Source of the DNA: Salinirubellus litoreus
GTDB lineage: Archaea; Halobacteriota; Halobacteria; Halobacteriales; Haloarculaceae
Direction: 5' to 3'
Length of the DNA stretch: 64,000 nt
Assembly: GCF_037335815.1 (NCBI RefSeq)
Contig: NZ_CP147841.1
Span: 2,542,001 to 2,606,000 of the forward strand
In this document: positions 51,725 through 60,811 of the stretch, in pieces
How the letters are laid out: every line of letters starts with the position of its first letter
Numbering within the stretch: the first letter of the stretch is position 1
Made by a program: the position numbers and the translations under genes
Notes under the pieces: model-generated
Told to the model about the DNA's origin: nothing
The model's input: the letters and a program-made list of their open reading frames with translations, nothing else
Database searches by the model: none

Positions 51725-52213
51725 TCAGTTGTCCTCGATCAGGTCTTCGAACTCGGGGAGGACGTCGTCCCCGGCGCTCGGGTCGTCCGGGACGAGCGTC
51801 TCCCCCGTGTCGTCCTCGTCACCGTCGTCGGCTACGGCTTCGTTCCCGTCGCTCTCCCCCTCCTCGTCCTCCTCGTCCTCGATGACGTCGACGACGAGCA
51901 CCTCCAGCGGGATGTTCTCGAGCCGCTGTCCGATCTCCTTGCGGGCGATGCGGGAGGCGTGCTCCTCGCGCTCGACGTTGAAGACGGTCATCTCGAGTTC
52001 GAGGGCGACCAGCCCCTCGTCGGCCGCGACGAACGCCGGTTCGAGCCCGTCGCCGCAGTGTGGACACGACCGCTCGCCCATGTCGATCTCCACGTAGTTG
52101 AGGTCCGGGTTGAGCATCTCTCCCGTCTTGGAGATGGCGATGCGCACCGCCTCGTCCGCGGTCGCCACGTCGTACACCGGGACGGCGGCCTCCACGACGA
52201 CTCGGCAGTCCAT
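51725..52213 (-). CDS. UPF0212 (DUF555) family protein
   Basis: 162 residues from ATG 52213. The conserved part (1-112) includes VVVEAAVPVYDVATADEAVR, the zinc-like CPHCG in MGERSCPHCGDGLEPAF and VEREEHASRIARKEIGQRLE. The C-terminal 50 residues are acidic and low-complexity, a haloarchaeal extension of the euryarchaeal core. Role unknown. Confidence 0.85.
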   Translation of the reverse strand: MDCRVVVEAAVPVYDVATADEAVRIAISKTGEMLNPDLNYVEIDMGERSCPHCGDGLEPAFVAADEGLVALELEMTVFNVEREEHASRIARKEIGQRLENIPLEVLVVDVIEDEEDEEGESDGNEAVADDGDEDDTGETLVPDDPSAGDDVLPEFEDLIEDN

Positions 52214-52322
52214 AGTGTCGTGAAGTTGCCTTTCGAGAGGCATGAACCTTCGCCCGTAGTGAACAACCCACACACCGGGGTCGGAGCGAAAGCGGGATGC
52301 GGAGTCCCCCCGACCCCGGAGT

Positions 52323-53240
52323 ATGCACGAGGGGGTCGTTCCCGGCGGCGGGCTGGCGGGCGGGTTCGACATGCAGTCGACGATCGAGAGCGGGCAGACC
52401 TACCTCTGGTCGCGCGACGACGGCGGCATGTTCGAGGATGACGTCCCCCACGGCGGCGACGCCTGGTACCACACGGTGCTCCCCGCGACCCACACGTCGA
52501 CGGGCGACCCCGAGGTGATCCGGGCCCGATGGACGGGCTCGGAGCTGGTCTGGGAAGCCTCGATCCCCGATGCCCCCGAGCACCTCACGCGCCTCCTGCG
52601 GCTCGACGACGACCTCGACGCCATCGTCGGGGACTCGCCTGACCTCCCGCTGCTCCGGCGGGCCTACGACCGCTACCGGGGAATGCGCCTCGTCCGCGAC
52701 CCCCCGTTCGGTTCGCTGGTCTCGTTCATCTGCTCGGCGCAGATGCGCGTCGAGCGCATCCACGGGATGGTCCGGCGGCTCGCGCACGCCTACGGCGATC
52801 CCGTCGAGTTCGACGGGCGGACCTACCACGCGTTTCCGACGCCCCCACAGCTCTCGGCCGCGACCGAGGCCGACCTCCGGGACCTCTCGCTCGGCTACCG
52901 CGCGCCGTACGTACAACGGACGGCGGAGATGGTCGCCGCCGGGGAAGCCGACCCTGCCGAGGTCGCCGGGATGGACTACGAGGACGCCCGCGAGTACCTG
53001 ACCCGGTTCGTCGGCGTCGGCGAGAAGGTCGCCGACTGCGTCCTGCTGTTCTCGCTCGACTTCCTCGAGGCCGTCCCCCTCGATACGTGGATACGGACGG
53101 CCATCGCCGAGTACTACCCCGACTGCGACCGCGGGAACTACCGCGAGACCTCGCGGGCGATCCGCGAGCGGTTCGGCGGGGAGTACGCTGGCTACGCACA
53201 GACGTACGTCTTCTTCTACCTCCGGACGGGCGGGGAGTAG
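52323..53240 (+). CDS. ogg: 8-oxoguanine DNA glycosylase/AP lyase (OGG1 type)
   Basis: 305 residues. The N-terminal beta domain contains MQSTIESGQTYLWSR, the OGG_N signature; the HhH-GPD domain has SFICSAQMRVERIHGMVRRL, and the active site VGVGEKVADCVLLFSLDFLE followed by AVPLDTWI supplies the catalytic Lys and Asp. Removes 8-oxoG and cleaves the backbone in base-excision repair. Start ATG 52323. Related enzymes remove 3-methyladenine, but the OGG N-domain favours 8-oxoG. Confidence 0.92.
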   Translation: MHEGVVPGGGLAGGFDMQSTIESGQTYLWSRDDGGMFEDDVPHGGDAWYHTVLPATHTSTGDPEVIRARWTGSELVWEASIPDAPEHLTRLLRLDDDLDAIVGDSPDLPLLRRAYDRYRGMRLVRDPPFGSLVSFICSAQMRVERIHGMVRRLAHAYGDPVEFDGRTYHAFPTPPQLSAATEADLRDLSLGYRAPYVQRTAEMVAAGEADPAEVAGMDYEDAREYLTRFVGVGEKVADCVLLFSLDFLEAVPLDTWIRTAIAEYYPDCDRGNYRETSRAIRERFGGEYAGYAQTYVFFYLRTGGE

Positions 53241-53255
53241 CGGCCGCCGACGAGA

Positions 53256-54089
53256 TCACCCCGACTCGAACGACCGGACGCGCTCGGCGACCGCCCCCCG
53301 GAACTCCCGCCGTTCCCCCTCGTCCCACCGTTCGACGAGGGGGTGGGCGAGCCGGAACGTCTCGTCGAGCGTCGTGTCGAACAGCGCGTCGAACGTCTCC
53401 TCGCCGATCTCGCTACCGATCCGCTCGACGAGGTCGTCGGTGACGAGCGCCGCCGCGAGATTCGACGGATCCGCCGGGAGGTCCACGCTCGTCCTCTCCA
53501 CGTCCGGGTTTCGGCGGGCGGCGCGGTTCCCGTGACTGTCCCGGACGACGACCCCCGCCGCGGGGCCGTCGTACCAGGCGGATCGGGGTATCTCGTATCG
53601 CTCCGGGTAGAAGTGTCTGACCGGTAGCTCCTTCTCGAAGGCGTTCACGCCCTCCAGTCCGAGTCCCTCGAAGGCGCGCGCGACGGCGTCGTTCGGGAGC
53701 CACGCCCCGCGAGCCCCATTCCAGACGTCGAACCCCAGGAACGGCGCGAGCCGATCCCAGTCGTACTCGATCCCGTCCCTGATGGTGGCGACACCGTAGA
53801 AGACCAGTTCGGTCGGATCGCTCGCCTCGCTCGCGAGCGCGTCGACGTCGAACCGGTTCCGGACGTGCCCGACCGCCCGCCGGAGCCGGAGCGGCGGGTC
53901 CGCCTCGAACTGCCGCTCGCCGGCCGCGAACCGGAGGTACCCCCCGTCGGTGACCCCGAATCGCAGCCCCTCGCCCGCGACGAGTTCGCGCACCCAGACG
54001 CTCCCCTCGAAGTGGTCCCCCGGGAGGGCGTCGAGGTCGGCGAGGGGCGGGTAGGGCTTCACGGCCCCATCTTCCACCGCCGGGCGCAT
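53256..54089 (-). CDS. RNA-ligase-like protein without catalytic lysine
   Basis: 277 residues from ATG 54089 (GTG 54062 also possible). The fold of an RNA ligase/nucleotidyltransferase is indicated by ELVFYGVATIRDGIEYDWDR, APFLGFDVWNGARGAWLP (motif IIIa-like) and AAGVVVRDSHGNRAARRNPD (motifs IV/V). The active-site K-x-D-G motif is absent: the equivalent stretch is SVWVRELVAGEGLRFGV, where family members I recall have EKVDG. The motif V Lys is Arg. It appears to be a pseudoenzyme that may still bind nucleic acid. Convergent with ogg. Confidence 0.7.
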   Translation of the reverse strand: MRPAVEDGAVKPYPPLADLDALPGDHFEGSVWVRELVAGEGLRFGVTDGGYLRFAAGERQFEADPPLRLRRAVGHVRNRFDVDALASEASDPTELVFYGVATIRDGIEYDWDRLAPFLGFDVWNGARGAWLPNDAVARAFEGLGLEGVNAFEKELPVRHFYPERYEIPRSAWYDGPAAGVVVRDSHGNRAARRNPDVERTSVDLPADPSNLAAALVTDDLVERIGSEIGEETFDALFDTTLDETFRLAHPLVERWDEGERREFRGAVAERVRSFESG

Positions 54090-54177
54090 AAACGCTCGGC
54101 GCTACCGGGGCGCTGCCGGCGTCCGGCGGGTTCCGGTCGCCGACCGACTTTTCGGGATCGGCTCCCTATCGAGGCCC

Positions 54178-54462
54178 ATGTCCGACGACGAGCGGACGCG
54201 TGCCCACGTGTTCGTCTCCGGGCGCGTCCAGGGCGTCTACTACCGCGCGAACACCCGCGATGCCGCCCACGAACGGGACCTCGACGGCTGGGTGCGAAAC
54301 CTCGACGACGGCCGGGTGGAGGCGGTCTTCGAGGGCCCCCGGGACGCGGTCGAGTCGATGGTCGAGTGGTGTCACGAGGGCTCGCCTCGCGCCGAGGTGA
54401 GCGACGTCTCCGCCGAGTACGGGGAGCCGGAAGGCCTATCGGGGTTCGAGATCAGGCGCTGA
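54178..54462 (+). CDS. acyP: Acylphosphatase
   Basis: 94 residues, complete small ferredoxin-like enzyme. Phosphate loop GRVQGVYYRANTRDAA with catalytic Arg, and the catalytic Asn in LDGWVRNLDDGRVEAVF. Hydrolyses acyl-phosphates such as acetyl phosphate or 1,3-bisphosphoglycerate. The next gene starts one base after the stop. Confidence 0.95.
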   Translation: MSDDERTRAHVFVSGRVQGVYYRANTRDAAHERDLDGWVRNLDDGRVEAVFEGPRDAVESMVEWCHEGSPRAEVSDVSAEYGEPEGLSGFEIRR

Positions 54463-54463
54463 C

Positions 54464-54901
54464 ATGGACGAGCCCTCCAGTGAGTCCGCTGAACCCTCCG
54501 CAGAGACGACTGGTCCCCGCGAGCGCGGTCCCGAGGAGGTGTTCTGTCGGGACTGCGGCGCGGTCATCGCGCGCGAGGCCGAGATCTGCCCGGAGTGCGG
54601 GATACGTCAGCGCGACCCGCCCTCGTCGGGGCTCGACAGCGCGGTCGAACAGCTTACCGGGGGTGGCAACCCGTTCGTCGCCGCGGTCCTCTCGGCGGTG
54701 TTCCCGGGGCTCGGACAGCTGTACAACCGGGAACTGGAGAAGGGGTTACTCGTCATCGTCGGGAGCTTCCTCGCGCTGTTCTCCATCGTCGTGGGCATCG
54801 GCCTCCTGCTCTACCCCCTCGTCTGGCTGTACGCCATCTACGACGCGTACACGGTCGCGGATCGGCAGTCGGCGGCCCCGGACGCCCCGATCGGGGAGTA
54901 G
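54464..54901 (+). CDS. Zinc-ribbon membrane protein (TM2-like)
   Basis: 145 residues. Polar N-terminus, a zinc ribbon FCRDCGAVIAREAEICPECG (residues about 27-46), then PFVAAVLSAVFPGLGQLYNR, the FPGxGQxY(N/L) hairpin of TM2/DUF5683 proteins, and two or three membrane helices to about residue 130. Zinc-ribbon-TM2 fusions are common in archaea, with unknown function. Confidence 0.83.
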   Translation: MDEPSSESAEPSAETTGPRERGPEEVFCRDCGAVIAREAEICPECGIRQRDPPSSGLDSAVEQLTGGGNPFVAAVLSAVFPGLGQLYNRELEKGLLVIVGSFLALFSIVVGIGLLLYPLVWLYAIYDAYTVADRQSAAPDAPIGE

Positions 54902-54951
54902 GTTCCCCGCGGTCCCGCAGGCTTAACCGAATCCCCGTCGAACGCCCGGCC

Positions 54952-56397
54952 ATGATCTCCGCAGGGGAAGTCGCGGTCCTCGACGCGAACGCCGAGGCCC
55001 TCGGCGTCCCCCGAAAACAGCTGATGGAGTCGTCGGGAAACGCCGTCGCCCGGGCGGTCCGTGACCTCGCGGATCCGGGATCGAGCGTCGCGCTCGTCTG
55101 TGGTCGCGGGAACAACGGCGGTGACGGGCTGGTCGCCGCCCGCTTCCTCGCCGACTACGACGTCACGGTCCACCTGCTCGGCCGCGCCGAGACCATCTCG
55201 ACCCGCATCGCCGCGGAGAACTGGGAGGCACTGGGGGAGGCCGAGGTCGACGCCCACGAGGTGTCCGACTCGACCGACCTCGATCTCGGGGATCCCGATC
55301 TGATCGTCGACGCCATGCTCGGGACCGGTATCGCGGGCGCCCTCCGCGAACCCGAGCGGACGGCCGCCCGGCTGACGAACGAATCGAGCGCGACGGTCCT
55401 CTCGGTGGACGTCCCGTCGGGCGTCGACGCCGACACCGGCGAGGCGTACGCGGGGGCGGTCGAGGCCGACCGGGTCGTCACCTTCCACGACACCAAACCC
55501 GGCCTCTCCGAACTCGACGCCGAGGTCCGCGTCGAGTCTATCGGGATTCCCGAGGCCGCCGAGACGTTCGTCGGCCCGGGCGACCTGCTCCGACTGGGCC
55601 GCGAGTCCGAGAGCCACAAGGGGGATCACGGCGAGGTGCTCGTGGTCGGCGGCGGGCCGTACACGGGCGCGCCGACGCTCTCGGCCCGGGCGGCGCTCCG
55701 GGCCGGGGCCGACCTCGTCCGGGTCGCCTGCCCGGAGTCGATCGCCCGCGAGGTCCAGGGGTTCAGCGAGGACCTCATCGTCCGCTCGTTCGCCGGCGAA
55801 CACCTCCTCCCGGGCCACGTCCAGTGGATCGCCGCGCTGGCCGACGAGCACGACACCGTCGTCTTCGGCCCCGGGCTCGGCGGCCACGACGAGACCCTGG
55901 AGGCGGTCGGGTCGTTCCTCGAGGGGTTCGAGGGAACCGCGGTCGTCGACGCCGACGCCCTGCAGGTCGTTCCCGGGATCGAGACCGACGCGACGCTGAT
56001 ATGTACGCCACACCAGGGCGAACTGGAGAAGATAGGCGGGGAGACGAGCGAGGACTGGCGCGAGCGGGCCGACCTCGTGGAGGGGTTCGCCGCCGAACTC
56101 GGCCACGTCCTCCTCGTCAAGGGGGCCTACGATGTGATCTCGGACGGCGAGCGGACACGGGTGAGCCGGACCGGGAATCCGGGGATGACCGTCGGCGGGA
56201 CGGGCGACGTCCTCGCGGGGGTGACCGGCGCGCTCGCGTCGGTCCTCGACCCCGAGGACGCCGCGGCGGTCGCCGCCTACGCGAACGGCCGCGCGGGCGA
56301 CGTCGTCCTCGAGGAGCGCGGCTACGGGCTGGTCGCCACGGATCTGGTCGACGCGATATCGGGGGTCCTTCGGTCCCCGGAGGACGAGGATGAGTGA
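54952..56397 (+). CDS. nnr: Bifunctional NAD(P)HX epimerase / ADP-dependent NAD(P)HX dehydratase
   Basis: 481 residues. The N-terminal YjeF epimerase domain (1-210) has VCGRGNNGGDGLVAARFLAD and SVDVPSGVDADTGEAYAG; the C-terminal carbohydrate-kinase-like dehydratase domain (220-475) has HKGDHGEVLVVGGGPYTGAP, AVVDADALQVVPG and the ADP site NPGMTVGGTGDVLAGVTGAL. Repairs hydrated NADH and NADPH. Overlaps moaC by eight bases, so the two are translated together, as in many haloarchaea. Confidence 0.95.
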   Translation: MISAGEVAVLDANAEALGVPRKQLMESSGNAVARAVRDLADPGSSVALVCGRGNNGGDGLVAARFLADYDVTVHLLGRAETISTRIAAENWEALGEAEVDAHEVSDSTDLDLGDPDLIVDAMLGTGIAGALREPERTAARLTNESSATVLSVDVPSGVDADTGEAYAGAVEADRVVTFHDTKPGLSELDAEVRVESIGIPEAAETFVGPGDLLRLGRESESHKGDHGEVLVVGGGPYTGAPTLSARAALRAGADLVRVACPESIAREVQGFSEDLIVRSFAGEHLLPGHVQWIAALADEHDTVVFGPGLGGHDETLEAVGSFLEGFEGTAVVDADALQVVPGIETDATLICTPHQGELEKIGGETSEDWRERADLVEGFAAELGHVLLVKGAYDVISDGERTRVSRTGNPGMTVGGTGDVLAGVTGALASVLDPEDAAAVAAYANGRAGDVVLEERGYGLVATDLVDAISGVLRSPEDEDE

Positions 56398-56905
56398 GGA
56401 CGCCGAGGCCGGGGACGCCGCCAGCTCCGAGCGCGACCTCACGCACGTCGACGAGTCCGGGGACGTCCAGATGGTCGACGTCGGCGACAAGCCCGACACC
56501 GCCCGGCGGGCGGTCGCGCGCGGGGAGATACGCCTGCGCGAGTCGACCGTCGAGGCCGTCCGGGCGAACGACGTGGCGAAGGGCGACGTGCTCGCCACCG
56601 CCCGCGTCGGAGCAGTCCAGGCGGTCAAGCACACCTGGGAGACGATCCCGATGTGTCACGGGATACCGATCACGAACGTCGACACCGAGTTCGACGTCGC
56701 CGAGGACCGGATCACTCTCACGGTGGCCGTCGAGACCACCGGGAAGACGGGCTGCGAGATGGAGGCCCTCGAAGGCGTCACCACCGGCCTGAACGTCGTC
56801 TGGGACATGGTCAAGGCGGTCGAGAAGGACGAGGACGGGCAGTACCCGGCGACGCGCATCTCGGGCGTCCGCGTGGTGGCAAAGGAGAAACGACAGGTCG
56901 ACTGA
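56390..56905 (+). CDS. moaC: Cyclic pyranopterin monophosphate synthase MoaC
   Basis: 171 residues. Active-site segments KHTWETIPMCHGIPITNVD and VETTGKTGCEMEALEGVTTG, with the Lys, His and Asp/Glu of the MoaC hexamer, and a DMVKAVEKDEDGQYP end. Completes the first committed step of molybdopterin synthesis with MoaA, which is not in this window. An extra acidic 17-residue N-terminal extension is seen. It overlaps the nnr gene by eight bases. Confidence 0.95.
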   Translation: MSEDAEAGDAASSERDLTHVDESGDVQMVDVGDKPDTARRAVARGEIRLRESTVEAVRANDVAKGDVLATARVGAVQAVKHTWETIPMCHGIPITNVDTEFDVAEDRITLTVAVETTGKTGCEMEALEGVTTGLNVVWDMVKAVEKDEDGQYPATRISGVRVVAKEKRQVD

Positions 56906-57063
56906 CAGCGCATCCGTAACCTGTCGGGCGATCCGATCCGCCGCCACAGTCCGATTGCGCGGCCCCGGGCGGGGACACTATCGACAACTACGACGATACC
57001 CCCGTCTCCGGTCGAACGCGAGGCCGGTACCGCCGGGTGACAGGAGGAGTGAGCCGGGCGCGG

Positions 57064-58374
57064 TCAGGCCTCCACGGGCGCGGCGACGTCGCTCGCTCTC
57101 GCACGCGCCTGTTCGACGATCGACGGGCGGGCCTCGAAGGAGATGACCACCTGCTCGCCGTAGTCGACGTCCTCGACGTGGGCGTTGTCGTGGACCCAGG
57201 AGACGAGCGACATCGCGTCGTCACACATCGGGAGGACGAGCCGCTCGCGCTCGAACGGCGGGAGCTCCCCGTCGATGCGGGACTTCAGCTCCTCGATGCC
57301 GGTGGACTCGATCGCGCTGACGGCCACCGGGTTGGGCGCGAGCGAGGAGAGCGCCTGGCGCTTGCGTTCGAGCTCCGCTTCGTCCACGCGGTCGACCTTG
57401 TTCAGCACCGTCACGATGGGTGCCTCGTTACGCTCGTAGAGCGTGTCGTGGCTGGTGACGAGCCGCTCGCGAATCTCCTCGATCGGCTCGGAGACGTCCA
57501 CGACGAGGAGGACGAGGTCGGCGCGATACACCTCCGAGAGCGTGGACTTGAACGACTCGACCAGCCAGTGCGGGAGGTTCGAGATGAACCCGACGGTGTC
57601 GGTGAGGAGAACGTCCCGGCGGTCGGTCTCCATCCGGCGCGTGGTCGTCCCGAGCGTCGTGAACAGGCGGTCCTCGGACTCGGCGGTCGGATCGAGGTCG
57701 GGGTGGAGCCCCTCGTTCTCGTCGACGTCCAGATCGGTCGCCAGCTGCCGGAGGAGCGTCGACTTCCCGGCGTTCGTGTAGCCGGCGAGCGCGACGAGGT
57801 CGAACCCCGACTCCCGGCGCTGCTCGCGCCGGTGCTCGTCGGTCTCCTCGATCCGGTCGAGTTCGGCCCGGATGTTCGAGATCTGCTTCTTGATGTCCTC
57901 CTCGCGGGACTCGTCGTACTCGCCGAGCCCCATGAACCCGGGGCGCTCGTCGCGCTTGGCGAGCGAGACCTTGGCCTCCGCGCGAGGGAGTTCGTACCTG
58001 AGTTCGGCGAGTTCGACCTGGAGCTGGGCCTTCTTGGTGTTGGCCCGCTGGCCGAAGATCTCGAGGATGAGCCGGAACCGGTCCATCAGTTCGACCCCCT
58101 CGGGGAGGAGGTTGCCGAGGTTGAACGTCTGGTAGGGGCCGAGCCGGTTGTCGAACAGGACCGCCCGTGCCTCGGTCGCCTCGACGACCCGGGCGAGCTC
58201 CTCGGCCTTCCCCTCGCCGAGACACGTCGCCGGGTCCTCCGTGCGGGTCTGGGTCACCTCGGCGACGACCTCGTACCCCGCCGCGCGCGCGAGTTCGCGT
58301 ATCTCCTCCGTGTCCGCCTCCCCGGAGTCCACGCGCTTGGCGACCACCGCCGTCCCGTCGTGTGTGCCGGTCAC
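57064..58374 (-). CDS. hflX: GTPase HflX
   Basis: 436 residues. N-terminal HflX domain (VAEVTQTRTEDPATCLGEGK; VLFDNRLGPYQTFNLGNLLP), a helical linker of AKVSLAKRDERPGFMGLGEY type, then the G domain: G1 VALAGYTNAGKSTLL, G2/G3 FTTLGTTTRRM and DTVGFISNLPH, G4 VLNKVD, G5 SAIE. Ribosome-binding GTPase that splits stalled or stressed ribosomes. Complete, single gene. Confidence 0.95.
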   Translation of the reverse strand: MTGTHDGTAVVAKRVDSGEADTEEIRELARAAGYEVVAEVTQTRTEDPATCLGEGKAEELARVVEATEARAVLFDNRLGPYQTFNLGNLLPEGVELMDRFRLILEIFGQRANTKKAQLQVELAELRYELPRAEAKVSLAKRDERPGFMGLGEYDESREEDIKKQISNIRAELDRIEETDEHRREQRRESGFDLVALAGYTNAGKSTLLRQLATDLDVDENEGLHPDLDPTAESEDRLFTTLGTTTRRMETDRRDVLLTDTVGFISNLPHWLVESFKSTLSEVYRADLVLLVVDVSEPIEEIRERLVTSHDTLYERNEAPIVTVLNKVDRVDEAELERKRQALSSLAPNPVAVSAIESTGIEELKSRIDGELPPFERERLVLPMCDDAMSLVSWVHDNAHVEDVDYGEQVVISFEARPSIVEQARARASDVAAPVEA

Positions 58375-58485
58375 TCACCGGGGGATAGGTGGTTCCGGTA
58401 CTTAACTTCGGTCCCCGTGGTGGGGCCAGTCACCGTTACGATACCGACACAAGAGACTTACGCCGAGATGTGCCTATCTCCACGC

Positions 58486-58806
58486 ATGGCTCTGGAGATC
58501 GACTTCACTCAGCTCGGGATAGATCTGGGTGGCGGGGCGCTGATCGGGGGGATCGTCGGGTTCGCGGCGAAGAAGCTCGCGAAGGTGATCGCGGTCATCA
58601 TCGGGCTGGAACTGGCGCTGTTCAAGTTCCTCGAGTCACAGCAGATCCTCACCGTCGACTGGGAGCGGCTCACGGCCGGGATGGTCGGAGCCGGCCAGGC
58701 CGCCGCCTCGCAGACCCCCCCGAACTGGGTGATGACCATCCTCGAGACGCTCTCGATCTCGGCGGGGTTCACCGGGGGGTTCCTGCTCGGGTTCAAGAAG
58801 GGATAA
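58486..58806 (+). CDS. FUN14-family membrane protein
   Basis: 106 residues, ATG 58486. FUN14 signature: a Gly-rich first helix (GGGALIGGIVGFAAKKLAKV), the adjacent hydrophobic VIAVIIGLELALFKFL helix, and the C-terminal GFTGGFLLGFKKG. Small membrane proteins of unknown role in archaea; the eukaryotic relative FUNDC1 is a mitophagy receptor, which has no bearing here. Confidence 0.88.
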   Translation: MALEIDFTQLGIDLGGGALIGGIVGFAAKKLAKVIAVIIGLELALFKFLESQQILTVDWERLTAGMVGAGQAAASQTPPNWVMTILETLSISAGFTGGFLLGFKKG

Positions 58807-58950
58807 CGTCGTACTCGCGACCGGCCGACCCGGTCTTCCTCGTTCTCACTCGACCGTTTCCCTCCTCGTAGCGAGGAGCGAATTCCTCGCCGCCCGGACT
58901 CGACGTGATCGCGGTTCGTGGCCGGTGAGAGATCGAGCGCGACCGCCCGC

Positions 58951-59577
58951 TCAGGCGATATCCCGGCTGGTGTCGATGGCGACCTCCTCGGAGAGTTCGA
59001 GCTTGATGACCTCGCTCGGGGCGACCCCACCCCGGAACTTCGGGATGGAGAGGCGGTTCTCGACACGGTCGCCCTTCACGCTCGTGTCGAGGTCGAAAAC
59101 GATATCAGCCATGTGGTGGGTTGTGTCCCTGAGCTCCGGCACGTCGTTGCCGTCGAGACAGTGGAGCAGCGCCAGGCTCCCGGTGTTGTAGATGTGGTTC
59201 TGGAGCTCGTTCATGAAGTTCCGGAACCGGGGCGGCTCCTGGCGTTCGAGGATGTCTATGGGGTCCACGATGAGGTTCGAGGACTCCGGGAGGACGCTGA
59301 TGAGCTTCGTGGCGTTGTCGAGCGGGGCCTCCCCCGTGACGTCGCGAACCGTCGGATCGCCGGTCCGGGTGGGCGAACTCCGGATGGCGTTCGACACCGA
59401 ACTCCCCGTCCGGTCGAGCGAGAGGTAGAGCGTGCCACGGGTCGCGGTCAGTTCGTAGAGGAACAGTTCCGCCTGGCTCGCGGGATTGGCGTCGAGCGCG
59501 ACGATGCTCCCGGCGGGTATCCCGCCGTCGAGCTTCCGGTCGAGCACCTCTATCCCCGTCCGGAGCCGTTCCACCAT
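58951..59577 (-). CDS. RAD55/KaiC-like RecA-fold protein without Walker A
   Basis: 208 residues from ATG 59577, about 25-36 nt after a TATA box. The N-terminus LRTGIEVLDRKLDGGIPAGS is typical of RAD55/KaiC paralogues, but the P-loop is replaced by IVALDANPASQAELFLYEL (no GKS/T). A Walker-B-like NLIVDPIDILERQE is followed by LQNHIYNTGSLALLHCLDGN and the end GGVAPSEVIKLEL. It probably retains the fold without ATP hydrolysis; such haloarchaeal paralogues have no established role. Confidence 0.8.
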   Translation of the reverse strand: MVERLRTGIEVLDRKLDGGIPAGSIVALDANPASQAELFLYELTATRGTLYLSLDRTGSSVSNAIRSSPTRTGDPTVRDVTGEAPLDNATKLISVLPESSNLIVDPIDILERQEPPRFRNFMNELQNHIYNTGSLALLHCLDGNDVPELRDTTHHMADIVFDLDTSVKGDRVENRLSIPKFRGGVAPSEVIKLELSEEVAIDTSRDIA

Positions 59578-59601
59578 TCGTCCTTTCGTTTCTCTTTTCC
59601 T

Positions 59602-59613
59602 GAAATAAATATT
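59602..59613 (-). promoter_or_regulatory. TATA box of the RAD55-like gene
   Basis: AATATTTATTTC on the minus strand, 25-36 nt before ATG 59577. Confidence 0.6.
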
Positions 59614-59899
59614 CCGGCCGTTTCGCCCCTCGTTACCGAATATGGGCGCCGGTGTGCGTCTCCGGCTCGGAGACGGGTCGTGCGATTGGTCCGCGCGACC
59701 TTCGACGTCGAACTGATCCGGGTCCCGAGGGATGTTTCGAACGGAACCCCGCGGGGATCGGAGGCCCCGGACGCGGGTCACCCGGGTCGGACGCCCCCGG
59801 TGGCCCGGTCGGGTAGCCGACGACGCTGTCGGGGGGACCGGTCGGGAACGGCCGGCCGATGCCGGGGTTTGAATAGGGTGCCAGTCCCCCCTACTCGCG
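59614..59899. other. GC-rich divergent spacer before pyrB
   Basis: 286 bp; with the RAD55-like promoter the gene-free stretch is 322 bp. The only signals seen are gtttgaatagg at 59868-59878, a TATA-like box about 22-32 nt before pyrB, and an inverted gtctccggctcggagac near 59659. No ORF supported. Confidence 0.5.
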
Positions 59900-60811
59900 A
59901 TGCGGCACGACCACCTCATCAGTGCCAGACAGCTGTCGAGGGCCGACATCGAGTCGGTCCTCGACCACGCGGCGACGTTCGACGGCGACGTCACCGGTGG
60001 GGGCCGCCGCGAGGACGTCCTCGGACTGCTGTTCTTCGAGCCGAGCACCCGGACGAAGATGTCGTTCGACACCGCGATGAAGCGCCTCGGCGGGTCGACG
60101 GTCGACATGGGGACCGTCGAGTCCTCCTCGGTCAAGAAGGGCGAGTCGCTCGCCGACACCGTCCGCGTGGTGGCGGGGTACGCCGACGCGCTCGTGCTGC
60201 GCCATCCCAGCGAGGGGGCGGCGAAGCTGGCCTCGGAGTTCGTCGACGTCCCGGTCATCAACGCGGGCGACGGCGCGGGCCAGCACCCGACCCAGACGCT
60301 GCTCGACCTCTACACCATTCGGGAGAGCGCGGGGCTCGACGACCTCAGCATCGGGGTCATGGGTGACCTGAAGTACGGCCGGACGGTCCACTCGCTGGCC
60401 GAGGCGCTCACCAACTTCGACGTCACCCAGCACTTCGTGAGCCCCGAGAGTCTGCGGCTCCCCCGTTCGGTGCGCTACGACCTCCACGAGTCGGGCGCGG
60501 AGGTCAGAGAGCACACCGAACTCGACGGGGTACTCCCCGAACTCGACGTGCTCTACGTCACCCGGATCCAGCGCGAGCGGTTCCCCGACGAGAACGAGTA
60601 CCGGCAGATCGCCGGCGAGTACCGTATCGACGCCGCGACGCTCGACGTCGCCCGCGACGACCTCAGCGTGATGCACCCGCTCCCGCGCGTCGACGAAATC
60701 GCCCCCGACGTCGACGAGACACGCCACGCGACGTACTTCGAGCAGGCCCACAACGGGGTCCCGGTTCGGATGGCACTGCTGGATATCATGCTCGGGGGTG
60801 AGGGCCGATGA
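59900..60811 (+). CDS. pyrB: Aspartate carbamoyltransferase catalytic subunit
   Basis: 303 residues. Carbamoyl-phosphate loop FFEPSTRTKMSFDTAMKRLG, the swinging SSSVKKGESLADTVR loop, NAGDGAGQHPTQTLLDLY, the aspartate-site VTRIQRERFPDENEY and HPLPRVDEIAPDVD. Makes carbamoyl-aspartate in pyrimidine synthesis. Overlaps pyrI by four bases (ATGA), and both chains form the 6+6 holoenzyme. Confidence 0.97.
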   Translation: MRHDHLISARQLSRADIESVLDHAATFDGDVTGGGRREDVLGLLFFEPSTRTKMSFDTAMKRLGGSTVDMGTVESSSVKKGESLADTVRVVAGYADALVLRHPSEGAAKLASEFVDVPVINAGDGAGQHPTQTLLDLYTIRESAGLDDLSIGVMGDLKYGRTVHSLAEALTNFDVTQHFVSPESLRLPRSVRYDLHESGAEVREHTELDGVLPELDVLYVTRIQRERFPDENEYRQIAGEYRIDAATLDVARDDLSVMHPLPRVDEIAPDVDETRHATYFEQAHNGVPVRMALLDIMLGGEGR

